Shown here one piece after another: positions 43,354 to 52,311 of a DNA stretch of 64,000 bases. The stretch's first letter is position 1, and each line of letters begins with the position of its first letter. The stretch is from Chloroflexota bacterium (GTDB taxonomy: Bacteria > Vulcanimicrobiota > JAMCWD01). The DNA is taken from assembly GCA_023475345.1 (NCBI GenBank), contig JAMCWD010000001.1, forward strand, positions 1-64,000. Direction: 5' to 3'. The position numbers were made by a program, and so were the translations under genes. Below the pieces are notes generated by a model. That model saw only the letters and a program-made list of their open reading frames with translations. It did not search any database and had not been told where the DNA came from.

Positions 43354-43609
43354 CTCTTAAAATCAGTTTCAGCGAATATAACCCGCAGGCTTCCCGCGTT
43401 CCCGGACGGCCTGACGTGCTTCCCGGTTAATTAGTCATCGTGGCCCTTAACCCTTTTATGTTCATGACTTTTGGACACGGATTCATCTCGTAATATCGCA
43501 GCCGGGATTTGCCCGCCTGTCGCCGCCATATTAAAACCGCCGCAGCCCGGTTAAATGCAGGAGCAAAAAAGGGGCTATTGAAATCTATAAAAAAATAACG
43601 GAGTATTTT

Positions 43610-44938
43610 ATGCAAAAAAGAGTATTGATACTGGGCGGCGGCCCCGGGGGATATACCGCCGCATTTGCCGCATCCGCCCTTGGTCTCTCCCCCACCGTAA
43701 TCGAAGAAAGACAGATGGGCGGGACATGTCTTAACCGCGGTTGTATTCCCACAAAAACCTTATTGAACTCCTCCCGGTTATATGACAGTTTGAAAAGCAG
43801 CCGTAATATCGGGATAACCTGTTCCTCGCCGGGCTACTCCATGCCGGACATAATCGGGCGGAAAAATAAAGTGGTAAATATTTTGAGGACAGGGCTGGAA
43901 GGCCTTATGAAAAGGCGGAAAATCGAGGTGGTTAAAGGCAGAGGCCGCCTTCTGCCCGGAAAAAAAATACAGGTCGGCGATAAAATTCTTGAGAGCGACG
44001 CCATAATTATCGCTACCGGCAGCGAGCCTTTGAAGCTGTTCGAAAGTCCCTGCCTTATAACCAGCGACGATGCGCTGGACATCAGAGAAGTGCCTCCTTC
44101 CATGCTCATTATCGGGGCGGGGGCGGTGGGCCTTGAGTTCGCCTGCTTTTTCAGCGAGCTTGGTTGTAAAGTAACCGTTGTTGAAATGATGGCACGAGTC
44201 CTGCCCGGCGGACCGAACGAAATATCGGATGCGCTCCATAGAGAACTAAAGAAAAAAAGCATCCGCATTTTGACTTCTACAAGAATCGAATCGATATCCG
44301 ACGACGAAGTTACGTTTCAAGACGGGACAAAGGAACGGTTTCCGGTGATCCTGCAGGCGGCGGGACGGAAGCTCAACACTGATGATATGGGCCTGGAAGA
44401 ATGTGGCATAAAACTTGATCGCTTCACCATCCCCGTCAATGAATATCTCGAAACGAATGTCCCCGGGATATACGCAGTCGGCGATATAACGACCGGGAGC
44501 CCGATGCTTGCTCATTCGGCATTCCACCAGGGGGTAACCGCCGTGCGGAATATAGCCGGAGAAAAAATCGCCTGTGATTTATCCCTTGTGCCCTTTGCCG
44601 TTTATACCCATCCTGAAGCCGCATGGGCGGGGAAAGACGAAGGCGAAATCCCTGAAAACAAAATGGGCAAAGTGCTGATGCGGACACTGGGCCGCGCCCA
44701 CGCGCAGGACGAAATCGAGGGCTTTATAAAAATCATCGCCGGGAAAGACGATAAAATCCTCGGTGTCCAGATCATATCGGCACATGCAAGCGAAATGATA
44801 CACGAGGGTGTTCTTGCCATAAAAACCGGCTCGACCATTTCGGATCTTGCAGATATGATACATGCCCATCCCACCTTCCTGGAATCTTACGGCGAAACGG
44901 CTTACGGAATGCTGGGAATTCCCTTAAGCTCCGGCTAA
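43610..44938 (+). CDS. lpd: Dihydrolipoamide dehydrogenase (E3)
   Basis: 442 residues, slightly shorter than typical E3 (460-475). FAD-binding LILGGGPGGYTAA (6-18); redox-active disulfide C40-x4-C45 in GGTCLNRGCIPTK; NAD-binding IIGAGAVGLEFACFF; FAD motif YAVGDIT; and the catalytic H-P-T-x-x-E set near 421-427. It reoxidises dihydrolipoyl groups of 2-oxoacid dehydrogenases or the glycine cleavage system. None of their other subunits is in the window, so it stands alone here. The GGAG site is nine bases before the ATG. A separate promoter starts the following operon. Confidence 0.88.
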   Translation: MQKRVLILGGGPGGYTAAFAASALGLSPTVIEERQMGGTCLNRGCIPTKTLLNSSRLYDSLKSSRNIGITCSSPGYSMPDIIGRKNKVVNILRTGLEGLMKRRKIEVVKGRGRLLPGKKIQVGDKILESDAIIIATGSEPLKLFESPCLITSDDALDIREVPPSMLIIGAGAVGLEFACFFSELGCKVTVVEMMARVLPGGPNEISDALHRELKKKSIRILTSTRIESISDDEVTFQDGTKERFPVILQAAGRKLNTDDMGLEECGIKLDRFTIPVNEYLETNVPGIYAVGDITTGSPMLAHSAFHQGVTAVRNIAGEKIACDLSLVPFAVYTHPEAAWAGKDEGEIPENKMGKVLMRTLGRAHAQDEIEGFIKIIAGKDDKILGVQIISAHASEMIHEGVLAIKTGSTISDLADMIHAHPTFLESYGETAYGMLGIPLSSG

Positions 44939-44964
44939 AGCCGGTTCCGGCGTCCCCCTGTTCG

Positions 44965-44993
44965 TTGAAAAAAACGCCCGGTATTGTTATACT
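44965..44993 (+). promoter_or_regulatory. Sigma70 promoter of the TPR lipoprotein operon
   Basis: TTGAAA (44965-44970), 17-base spacer ending TGT, TATACT (44988-44993). Transcription should start near 45000, which rules out an ATG at 44984 and supports 45029. Confidence 0.7.
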
Positions 44994-45028
44994 TTATCCC
45001 TACCGACAAAGAGCCGGTTTTTAACGAG

Positions 45029-45829
45029 ATGGCACAAAACAAGCATTTGAATATATTATTTCTTTCAGCCATGGTAATCTTGGCATTGCTTATAAATGCG
45101 GGATGTCAGAAATCTCATGCCCGCGCCAAAAAAGAAGATCTCATGAAAGTTTCCGGGCTGGTTTCCAAACAGTACCTTCCCGCGGCGCAGACAGCCCTTA
45201 AAAATATCCTCATGCGCGCTCCGAATGATCCCGATGCCAACCTGCTTTATTCCCGGCTGCTCCTGCTGCGCGGTCAGGCCCGTGCGGCGGCCGAGGAATT
45301 AACGAAAGCAAGGGCCGAAAACCCCGATGACATAAGGATCGCCGCCGCGCTGGGAGACGCGCTGCTGGAATCCGGCAATATCAATGCCGCGCAGGGGCAG
45401 TATGAGAAAGTTCTTAAAACAGACCCTGCTTCCGTCCCGGCAAAAATAGGAATGGCCGCCGTAAACCTGGCGAAATACAAAAAAGCGGAGTTTCAATGGG
45501 CGGCTTCCAGGTATCCGCTGGAGTCCGCAAAACTCCTTTATGACTTCGGTAATAAGAAAGCCGCAATTGACGAATATAAAAAAATCGCAGACCCGGAAGG
45601 AAGCATCGGCCCGAGGGGAAACGCCTCCTTGATTCTTTTCCGGGCTTACCTTGAAGAGGGCAGCCCTTCACTGGCCCTGGATTATCTTGAACTGGCGGCA
45701 AAGCTTGTTCCTGAAAGGATCGGAAAAGAAGAGTTGACAGCCGCTATAGAAGCGGCAAAGAAAACTGGCGATAAACAAAGAGAGAAAATGTTCCGGGAGC
45801 TTCTCGAGCTGGCGGGGGGGAGTCAGTGA
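45029..45829 (+). CDS. TPR protein, probable lipoprotein
   Basis: 266 residues from the ATG at 45029. A hydrophobic segment ends LINAGC, a slightly unusual lipobox, so lipid anchoring is likely but not certain. Five or so TPR-like helix pairs follow (KQYLPAAQTALKNILMRAPNDPDANLLYSRLLLLRGQ and similar). TPR lipoproteins usually act as adaptors in envelope or secretion complexes. The stop overlaps the GTG of the next gene by three bases (GTGA). Three TPR lipoprotein genes form this operon. Confidence 0.75.
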   Translation: MAQNKHLNILFLSAMVILALLINAGCQKSHARAKKEDLMKVSGLVSKQYLPAAQTALKNILMRAPNDPDANLLYSRLLLLRGQARAAAEELTKARAENPDDIRIAAALGDALLESGNINAAQGQYEKVLKTDPASVPAKIGMAAVNLAKYKKAEFQWAASRYPLESAKLLYDFGNKKAAIDEYKKIADPEGSIGPRGNASLILFRAYLEEGSPSLALDYLELAAKLVPERIGKEELTAAIEAAKKTGDKQREKMFRELLELAGGSQ

Positions 45830-47283
45830 AACACGGATTGCTTCTTTTCTTTTTGCTGCTGGTTTTTGTCCCTGTCCCGGGTTGTGCCGGAAAACAACCG
45901 GCAGAGCAGCCGGCACCCATGCCTTCTCCTGAAGACAAATCGTCTTATTACATTCAGGCTGAAAAATACATCAGAGAAATCAATGAAAAAGATCCCCCGT
46001 CTGTGGCCGTTGTAATACAGGAAGCGCAATGGGACACGCGCAAAAAAGATTTCGAAAACGCACAAATGCGGCTCCTCCGGGCGATGCGGCAAAAAGAAGA
46101 TCCTTCATTGCGCCTGGAGCTTGCCGGTCTTTTATACCGATACGGCAGGTATGAACAGGCTGCGGGGGAGTTTGCGGCCGTCCTTTCCGAAACCCCTGCC
46201 GATCACAAAGCCCTGACGGGGCTTGCCGCATCGCGATATGCTTCGGGAAAAACAGGCGAGGCGCTGTCGCTCCTGGACCGAGCGGCCTCTATCGACCCGG
46301 GCTGGCCCGAACCGCATATAATGAGAGGCGATATCTTCTTCGACAATAATTCATACGGCGAGTCCCTGCTCGAGTATTCATACGCCCTTAATATCGATCC
46401 CGAAAATAAAGACCTGCTTTTCAAGGTTTATCACATCTGCCTGGTCCTCCACGATGTCGACCGGAAAAATGCCCGGCAACTACTGGACGCAGAGCCGGAT
46501 AACGAAAGCGCCGCCTTTATCTCAGAATTGTTGTCGGCCGGGGATGAGCCCGCCCGCGTCAGGGAAACATTAACATCTGCGAATGGGAAGATCTCCAAAA
46601 AACTGGCGAAAAATCTTACGGCGGATCTTGAGAAAACCCTGTCGGGCAGCGATCCTCTTCCCGGGAATGAGATCCTAACACTCCTTCGGTCACAGGCCGT
46701 TTACAGCGAACCCAGCCGTTTCACGCTTGCCAAGATCCTGTTCATGAGCAGGGATTTCCCGTCTGCGGAGCGGGAGATAAAATTGCTGATCAAAAAAGTC
46801 GCCCAGCAGGAACACCCCGCGATGGTTGACACTCTCCAGCCTTACATCTGGCTTGCGCGCGTTTACATGATGCAGGGCAGGTACGAAGAATCGGCGGCCC
46901 TCCTCGGGCGGGTAAATAAAGAACTTGTCAGAAATATCGGGAAGGGTCCTGACGAAGACGTCAGGGATCTTTTCGGCATGATTACGGCCACTTTCCCTTA
47001 TAACTCCGACGAGGCGCCGGGTAAAAACGAATCAAGGCCTTCTTTCGAAGACTGGAAAATCGAAGGGTTCGACAGGATCCCCCTGGAAAAAGAAGTGCCC
47101 GGTCTTGCTTCGAGGATCAGAAAATCACATTACCTTCTCGAGCGCGGCGATCTGAACGGTGCCGCATCAATACTCGACGGCATCATAAAATCCATCGACA
47201 GGAACCCCCCGGTACAGGGAAACGAAAAAGGCGGCAGGAAAACCAATGAAAAAGCACAAGGATCTGTGAAACGGCATGAATAA
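45826..47283 (+). CDS. TPR lipoprotein
   Basis: 485 residues starting at GTG within a GTGA overlap. The signal peptide ends VPVPGC at residues 16-21, a good lipobox. About six TPR units cover residues 70-220 and again later (FEDWKIEGF region is not repeat). The middle (about 240-330) is a helical stretch without clear repeats. Its place between two other TPR lipoproteins suggests a shared envelope complex. No other domain is recognised. It overlaps the next gene by eight bases. Confidence 0.8.
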   Translation: MKHGLLLFFLLLVFVPVPGCAGKQPAEQPAPMPSPEDKSSYYIQAEKYIREINEKDPPSVAVVIQEAQWDTRKKDFENAQMRLLRAMRQKEDPSLRLELAGLLYRYGRYEQAAGEFAAVLSETPADHKALTGLAASRYASGKTGEALSLLDRAASIDPGWPEPHIMRGDIFFDNNSYGESLLEYSYALNIDPENKDLLFKVYHICLVLHDVDRKNARQLLDAEPDNESAAFISELLSAGDEPARVRETLTSANGKISKKLAKNLTADLEKTLSGSDPLPGNEILTLLRSQAVYSEPSRFTLAKILFMSRDFPSAEREIKLLIKKVAQQEHPAMVDTLQPYIWLARVYMMQGRYEESAALLGRVNKELVRNIGKGPDEDVRDLFGMITATFPYNSDEAPGKNESRPSFEDWKIEGFDRIPLEKEVPGLASRIRKSHYLLERGDLNGAASILDGIIKSIDRNPPVQGNEKGGRKTNEKAQGSVKRHE

Positions 47284-48997
47284 AACAACCTGTATTACAA
47301 TTTTATTTCTTTCGTTTATAATCTTTGTTTCCGGCTGTTCCGGCGCCGGGAATAAAGAACACGCCATCCCCGCCGGGGCACGGCCGGTGAGCGCCCCGTC
47401 AGCTTCACCGGATCTTTTCCCCTCCCCTACCCCCTTATGGAAAAACCCCGAGCAGGCCCGAAAAGAGATAGACGCAAGGGAAAAGGCTCTCCTGGACACT
47501 CTTAAGAAAAATCCCGATGACGCGCAGGCCGTTTACGATCTCGGGTATCTCCGCCTCAAGGATTACAGGTTTACCCTTGCGGCAAAGACGCTGGAAAAAG
47601 CCGTTACGCTTGATCCTAACAACGTAAAAGCCCAATGGGCGCTGGGTCAGACGTACCTCGAGATGAAAAAATTCGACAAAGCTTTTAAGCACCTTAAAGA
47701 AGCGGTCCGCCTGGCCCCGGCGGATGCCGATGCGTGGAACGCTCTTGCAGACGCTTACCGCATGACGCGCCGTTTTGAAAAAGCAAATGAAATTTACCAG
47801 AAGTTGCTCAAAGATAATCCCGATTTCCTGAGCACCCGCGTCAGCCTTGCCGAGATGTATTATCACCAGCGACGGCTCAAAGAAGCTCTTCAAATGTTCA
47901 AGGACATAATCCGCGACAACCCGGAAAACGAGCGGGCTTACATCGTGATGGGGGAAGTTTACCTCAACCTTGGAGAGTATAAAAATGCAGAGGACGCCCT
48001 TCGCCGAGCGATGTATATCAACCCGCACAACGACGATTCCCATGTCGAGATGGGAAATGTTTACGAAGAACAGGGGCGATACGACGAGGCCCTGAAGGAA
48101 TTCGAAAAAGTCCTCGTCTTAAACCGTGAAAACGAAGACGCTTACAGCTTCATGGCTTTTATATACATGGAGAAAGGAAACCCGAAAAAGGCCGAAGAGC
48201 TTTACAGGCAGGCGATGGCGGTAAATCCCAGCTACGAGGACCCTTATATCGGCCTCGGCGATATCGCAAAAGAAGGCGGACGCTTCAAGGAAGCGGAAGA
48301 TTATTATCGCAAGGTATTGAAGCTCAACCCCCAATTCGAGGAAGCAGACAACCGTCTTGGGAACCTTTATATCGTTACCGGCGGATATGACAATGCGGTA
48401 ACTGAATTCAAAAATGCCCTTAAAGTCAATCCGTCCAGCGAAAACGCCTACCTGGGCATGGGGGATGCATTATACAGAAAAGGCGACATAGAGGGTGCCG
48501 AATCGATATACCGCAAGGCCCTCGAATTGAAGCCGACATTCAAAGATGCGGAGGTTGCGCTCGGAAACCTGCTTGTTAGAAGCGGGAGGCTGGACGAAGC
48601 CGAACAGGTCTTCAACGGCCTCAGGGATAAATATCCCGATATGGAGGATGCCCTTGTCGGTCTTGGAAAAATAAGTCTCGCAAGGAGAAACTATGAAGAG
48701 GCTCGCAGTTTTTTCAACGAGGCTCTCAAAGAAAGCCCGGAATACGAGTACGCGCTTACCGGCCTCGGTGAGCTTGATCTGATTAACAACGACCTGCCGG
48801 GCGCAGAAAAGAATTTTCGCAAGGCGCTTGAAAAAGAGCCTGACATGCCGGGGGCCCGCCTCGGCCTAGCCAGGGTTCTTGCCAGAACCGGCAAAATGAA
48901 AGAAGCCGGAAAAGAACTTGAATCCGCCCTGAAGCAGGACCCCTCTCTGAAAAAAGATGCTTCCGAAGACCCTGAAATCAAGCCCTTGCTGAAATAA
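47276..48997 (+). CDS. TPR lipoprotein with about 13 tandem repeats
   Basis: 573 residues. The signal ends FVSGC at about residue 21, a standard lipobox. From about residue 65 onward the protein is almost entirely TPR: units such as AQAVYDLGYLRLKDYRFTLA, AYIVMGEVYLNLGEYKNAE and AYSFMAFIYMEKGNPKKAE recur every 34 residues, giving 13 or more. Such arrays (PilF/BamD-like or O-GlcNAc-transferase-like, without a catalytic domain) are adaptors. It is the last gene of the operon begun at 45029. No terminator hairpin is seen before the convergent gene at 49070. Confidence 0.85.
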   Translation: MNKTTCITILFLSFIIFVSGCSGAGNKEHAIPAGARPVSAPSASPDLFPSPTPLWKNPEQARKEIDAREKALLDTLKKNPDDAQAVYDLGYLRLKDYRFTLAAKTLEKAVTLDPNNVKAQWALGQTYLEMKKFDKAFKHLKEAVRLAPADADAWNALADAYRMTRRFEKANEIYQKLLKDNPDFLSTRVSLAEMYYHQRRLKEALQMFKDIIRDNPENERAYIVMGEVYLNLGEYKNAEDALRRAMYINPHNDDSHVEMGNVYEEQGRYDEALKEFEKVLVLNRENEDAYSFMAFIYMEKGNPKKAEELYRQAMAVNPSYEDPYIGLGDIAKEGGRFKEAEDYYRKVLKLNPQFEEADNRLGNLYIVTGGYDNAVTEFKNALKVNPSSENAYLGMGDALYRKGDIEGAESIYRKALELKPTFKDAEVALGNLLVRSGRLDEAEQVFNGLRDKYPDMEDALVGLGKISLARRNYEEARSFFNEALKESPEYEYALTGLGELDLINNDLPGAEKNFRKALEKEPDMPGARLGLARVLARTGKMKEAGKELESALKQDPSLKKDASEDPEIKPLLK

Positions 48998-49069
48998 TCT
49001 CCAGCCTCTCCGTCGAGGCTATCTAAAAATCTCTGCACGTTTCGAGGTTTCGGGGGTCAGGGCTTGTCC

Positions 49070-50089
49070 CTAGCAGGACGGCAATAACGGAAGGGTTTCA
49101 AATACCGGAGCTTTTCGTTCACACGCCGACGGGGCCCGCTTAAGAGCGTCAAAGCCTGTCAGCTTCTCCCCCGGAACCGGGCAAAATTCATCCTCTCCGA
49201 AGATTTCGGGGTATTCCCGCCAAGGGCCTTCGCATAAAATATCATATTTACAACGAGAGCATTGTTGGAACTTCTTCTTGATTTCTTTCCGGACCTTGTC
49301 CCATTCCCTCTCGCCTTCTTTGTCCCCGTACTGTTTCAGCAAAGTTTCTCTTTCCGAATCGAGATATGCTTCAACCGCATATCTTTCGTATCCGGGCAGG
49401 ATGCAGAACGGGAACGCCTCGGTGTCGACCGATATGTCGTGCTTCAAAATAATATTCAGCGCCTCGATAACGAAAGGCCTGACCTCCGAATACCCGGGGA
49501 CTATTTCCCTGTAATATTTCCTGGCGTTTCCGCAGCCGTGAGGGAACGTCAGGCTTATATGCTTTACGCCCAGGGAGATCATAAATCTGACCGTTTCGGG
49601 CAGGCAGGCGCAATTAAGCCTGGATATGACCGCCTTAACGGAAGGAGGCCGTCCCATACAAACCATGTTTTTTATCCCGGCCACCGTTTGATCAAAGCTC
49701 CCCTGTCTCCGGCTTATCGCGTCATGGATTTCGGCATTATGGCCGTGAAGGGCGATACATATATGGATCGGGGCTATGGAAAGCATCTGCCGCACAAAAT
49801 CGATATCGGCAAAGCGCCTCCCGTTGGTTTGCATCTGGATCGAAAACCCCATATCCCTGGCCCGGCGGATAAGATACAACAGGTCTTTGCGTATTGTCGG
49901 CTCGCCGCCTGTAAGGACTATCATCTCATATCCCCTGTCGCGGCTGTCCTTAAGTTCTTTCTCGTAATCTTCGGTTGAAAGATCCTCGGGGAGTCCGGAC
50001 GCAATACACGTTTCGCGAAAATCCTGCGTTACACAATGAATACAATCGTTATTGCAGGAATATCCTAGCTTTATATCGACCTTTTTCAT
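49070..50089 (-). CDS. Radical SAM protein with SPASM-like C-terminus
   Basis: 339 residues. The cluster motif is C12-x3-C16-x2-C19 (SCNNDCIHC), with GGEP at 61-64. Later, HGHNAEIHDAISRRQGSF and FPFCILPGYERY precede a C-terminal cysteine cluster (CSRCKYDILCEGPW, then FCPV) that fits a SPASM-type auxiliary cluster. Relatives modify peptides or act in cofactor synthesis; no precursor peptide gene is evident next to it. It has its own consensus promoter and no ribosome site, so it is a leaderless-type gene. It is convergent with the TPR operon. Confidence 0.85.
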   Translation of the reverse strand: MKKVDIKLGYSCNNDCIHCVTQDFRETCIASGLPEDLSTEDYEKELKDSRDRGYEMIVLTGGEPTIRKDLLYLIRRARDMGFSIQMQTNGRRFADIDFVRQMLSIAPIHICIALHGHNAEIHDAISRRQGSFDQTVAGIKNMVCMGRPPSVKAVISRLNCACLPETVRFMISLGVKHISLTFPHGCGNARKYYREIVPGYSEVRPFVIEALNIILKHDISVDTEAFPFCILPGYERYAVEAYLDSERETLLKQYGDKEGEREWDKVRKEIKKKFQQCSRCKYDILCEGPWREYPEIFGEDEFCPVPGEKLTGFDALKRAPSACERKAPVFETLPLLPSC

Positions 50090-50380
50090 GTGTTCATAAT
50101 AGCAACGGGTTTATTCGATAGTCAAGGATCGGCGCTTTATAATCAAGTTCATGCCCGGCAAGAGTGGTTCGCAAACTGTCCCCGCCCGCAAATTTTTCGG
50201 TGGTTTTCCTCTTCCTCCAGGCCTTCCTGTCGGGCCTTTAAAGCTTACAATCGGTAAGAAACCCTCGCAAGAGGCTAAAACGGCCTGAAAAACGGCTATA
50301 TCGTGCTTAAAAAGGTTTCTTAATGCCCGGAGTTCCCCCTTGTTTTAAAATCGAAGACAAAAAGCGCCCCCGCCGCCCGG
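50090..50380 (-). other. Spacer between the radical SAM gene and the third receiver-like gene
   Basis: 291 bases. The first 35 bases hold the promoter of the gene to the left. The remainder has no ORF worth calling and no terminator with a clear U-tract. Confidence 0.4.
50096..50125 (-). promoter_or_regulatory. Sigma70 promoter, leaderless start
   Basis: On the minus strand TTGACT (50125-50120), 18-base spacer ending TGC, TATTAT (50101-50096), then six bases to the ATG at 50089. This is a near-consensus promoter with no room for a leader. Confidence 0.7.
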
Positions 50381-50641
50381 CTAATCTTCCGGCCGGATCA
50401 GTGAAGTTACCACCACGGGGACGTCCGGGTTCTGCGCCCTTGCCGTATCCAGAGCTTTCGGCCCTTCCAGAAGCGCAAGCTCGACGTCGAACAATACAAA
50501 ATTCACTTTTTTATCTTTAATCAGCGGGCCGGCCCCGGAGCTGTTGTCCAATACCCGGACTTCATATCCCCTGGGAGAAAGTTTTTTTGCAACAATATCC
50601 CCCAGGGCCTTACGGCTTGTCAGTACCAATATTTTCTTCAC
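50381..50641 (-). CDS. Degenerate response-regulator receiver-like protein
   Basis: 86 residues from the GTG at 50641, chosen because AAGGGGG sits about eight bases ahead and the resulting MKKILVL start aligns with the two paralogues; an ATG at 50671 is the alternative. Features: D52 in FVLFDVELALLEGP and PVVVTS. The acidic pair is replaced by TSRK, and the protein ends at PED before strand five. It follows the radical SAM gene (stop at 50674) on the same strand, so the gene order is reversed relative to the other two pairs. Confidence 0.7.
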   Translation of the reverse strand: MKKILVLTSRKALGDIVAKKLSPRGYEVRVLDNSSGAGPLIKDKKVNFVLFDVELALLEGPKALDTARAQNPDVPVVVTSLIRPED

Positions 50642-50673
50642 AACAGGCCCCCTTAGCTCTTTATATAACATCC

Positions 50674-52011
50674 TCAGGCGCCCGTTTCGAGTTGCTGTTT
50701 CACATGAAACTGTAGGGGCGCGCATCCCTGCTTTTTTTTAATCTTTGCCGCCAGGCCGGTAAACCTTGAAAACAGCCACAATATCCCGCGCTCCAGTTCT
50801 TCCGGGGTCATCTTCGCTGGCTTGAAATTGGCATGGGTCCAGGTGTACCTGTTCCAGTCCTCCGAGAGGATCCGGTCTTCCGATTTCAGCCTTGAAAAAA
50901 GTTTCGTGCCCGGCATGGGAGTCAAAATGGCAAAATCCATCTCCGCAAGGCCGGTATCCAGCACGAACCCGAACAGCCTCCTGAATACGCCGGGATCATC
51001 ATAATCCATCCCCACGATGAACATGCCCATAAAAGGCACCCCGTAAGATTGGACCTTTTTTATAATCTCCGGGTACCGCTTGATCCGCTCCCCTTTCCAG
51101 GGTTCCACATCTTTCATGTTCTCCGGGTCCAGCGTCTCAAGTCCTACCTGGACCAGCCTGCAATTCGAATCCGCAAGAAGCTTCAAAAGCTCGTCGTCAT
51201 CCGCAATTGAGATGTCGCAATAACATTCCCAGTCTATCCCTAGCGGGACGAACTCCCTTACAAGATCCCGCGCATAGCGGTGATCCGCCAGCATGTTTTC
51301 GTCGGAAAAAGAAAAATACGGCCTGGGATGGAGTTTCTTAACCGTCTCTATTTCCTCGATCACCTGATCGATATTTTTCTTTCTGAAACTCCTGCCGTAA
51401 GTATTGGGGAAGCAGCAAAACTCACATGAAAACGGGCATCCCCGCGTTGCAATGAGGGGTATCTTGTTATACATTTCCAGGTTCGGAACCAGATCAAACC
51501 TGGGAGCAGGGGAAACCGTCAACTCCGACCGGTTGGGCGAACGGTAAAACTTCTTGAGTGTCCCCTTACCGAGATCTTCCAGGACTTCACGGAAACTATC
51601 TTCCGCTTCGCCGATATACACCGCGTCCATAAACCGGGCGGCTTCCTCCGGTATGCCGCTTGCGTGCATGCCGCCCATAATTGTCGGCGTCCCTGCTTCC
51701 CTGTACCTGGCGGCAAGCTCATAAGCACGGTACGCCTGGGGGTTGTACCCGGTGAAACAGGCCAGATCAAAATGTTCCCCGAACAGCTTCTCCTCAACCT
51801 CGTCAACCGGGATATATTCCTCTTCAAGGTAATGGAGTTCGGTATCCCCGGGAAAAAGGCCGGCAAGCGTCAACATGCCGAGGTTGGGGACAAACTCCGT
51901 ATCGTCACCTATAAGGGTTATGTCTTCCTGTAAAACGTCAAGGATCTCACGAATCGTAAGATCCTGAGTATTCCTTTCCGCGCCTCTCGGGATTATCAGT
52001 GCGACTTTCAT
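50674..52011 (-). CDS. B12-binding-type radical SAM protein (subfamily A, receiver-paired)
   Basis: 445 residues. MKVALIIPRGAERN opens it; then VPNLGMLTLAGLFPGD (41-56), MGGMHASGIPEEAA (112-125), C192-x3-C196-x2-C199 in TRGCPFSCEFCC, YGRSFRKK, FSDENMLAD, WECYCDIS, VGLETL, FIVGMDYDD and LTPMPGTKLFSRLK. The ordering and spacing match 10954, 13055 and 25279. The start at 52011 has an AGGAAAGAG site; the frame to 52233 runs through the promoter at 52038-52066. The last 20 residues are specific. It is followed by a receiver-like gene. Confidence 0.9.
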   Translation of the reverse strand: MKVALIIPRGAERNTQDLTIREILDVLQEDITLIGDDTEFVPNLGMLTLAGLFPGDTELHYLEEEYIPVDEVEEKLFGEHFDLACFTGYNPQAYRAYELAARYREAGTPTIMGGMHASGIPEEAARFMDAVYIGEAEDSFREVLEDLGKGTLKKFYRSPNRSELTVSPAPRFDLVPNLEMYNKIPLIATRGCPFSCEFCCFPNTYGRSFRKKNIDQVIEEIETVKKLHPRPYFSFSDENMLADHRYARDLVREFVPLGIDWECYCDISIADDDELLKLLADSNCRLVQVGLETLDPENMKDVEPWKGERIKRYPEIIKKVQSYGVPFMGMFIVGMDYDDPGVFRRLFGFVLDTGLAEMDFAILTPMPGTKLFSRLKSEDRILSEDWNRYTWTHANFKPAKMTPEELERGILWLFSRFTGLAAKIKKKQGCAPLQFHVKQQLETGA

Positions 52012-52037
52012 CTGCTCTTTCCTTCGTTGTGGGAAAC

Positions 52038-52066
52038 ATTGTAGCATAATAGCAAAATGCTGCCAA
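52038..52066 (-). promoter_or_regulatory. Sigma70 promoter of the third receiver / radical SAM pair
   Basis: On the minus strand TTGGCA (52066-52061), 17-base spacer ending TGC, TACAAT (52043-52038), giving a leader of about 20 bases with an AGGAAAGAG site. Confidence 0.65.
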
Positions 52067-52296
52067 GAAACGCGCCCGGCTTTTAAAGCCCCGTCTGAAA
52101 TTAATACGATTAATGGTGTATAATTCAAATGTGTTTTTTCGCTCTCGGGAATCGTCGTCGCCCGTGATTTTGCAGGGACAAAGCCGTTGAAAGAAGAATC
52201 TTGCATCAAAGATAATACGGGCATTTGTTGCAAAAGTTTTCGTCATGAACCTGTCCTTCCGGTGAAAGCCGTGGATATGAAACAGCCCGTACGAGG

Positions 52297-52302
52297 TAAA
52301 AT
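52297..52302 (+). promoter_or_regulatory. Possible -10 box of the two-component operon
   Basis: TAAAAT ends nine bases before the ATG at 52312. There is no ribosome site, so the start would be nearly leaderless. The -35 is unclear. Confidence 0.4.
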
Positions 52303-52311
52303 AATTAAGTA

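Larger units (their letters stand above)
52012..52311. other. Divergent promoter region
   Basis: 300 bases between the radical SAM / receiver pair and the histidine kinase. It holds both promoters (52038-52066 minus and 52297-52302 plus). I see no other gene or structure. Confidence 0.5.

Noticed and set aside
49262..49978. 238-codon open frame on the plus strand
   Set aside because: It lies opposite the SPASM-type radical SAM gene whose motifs are intact; the antisense product has no recognisable pattern.
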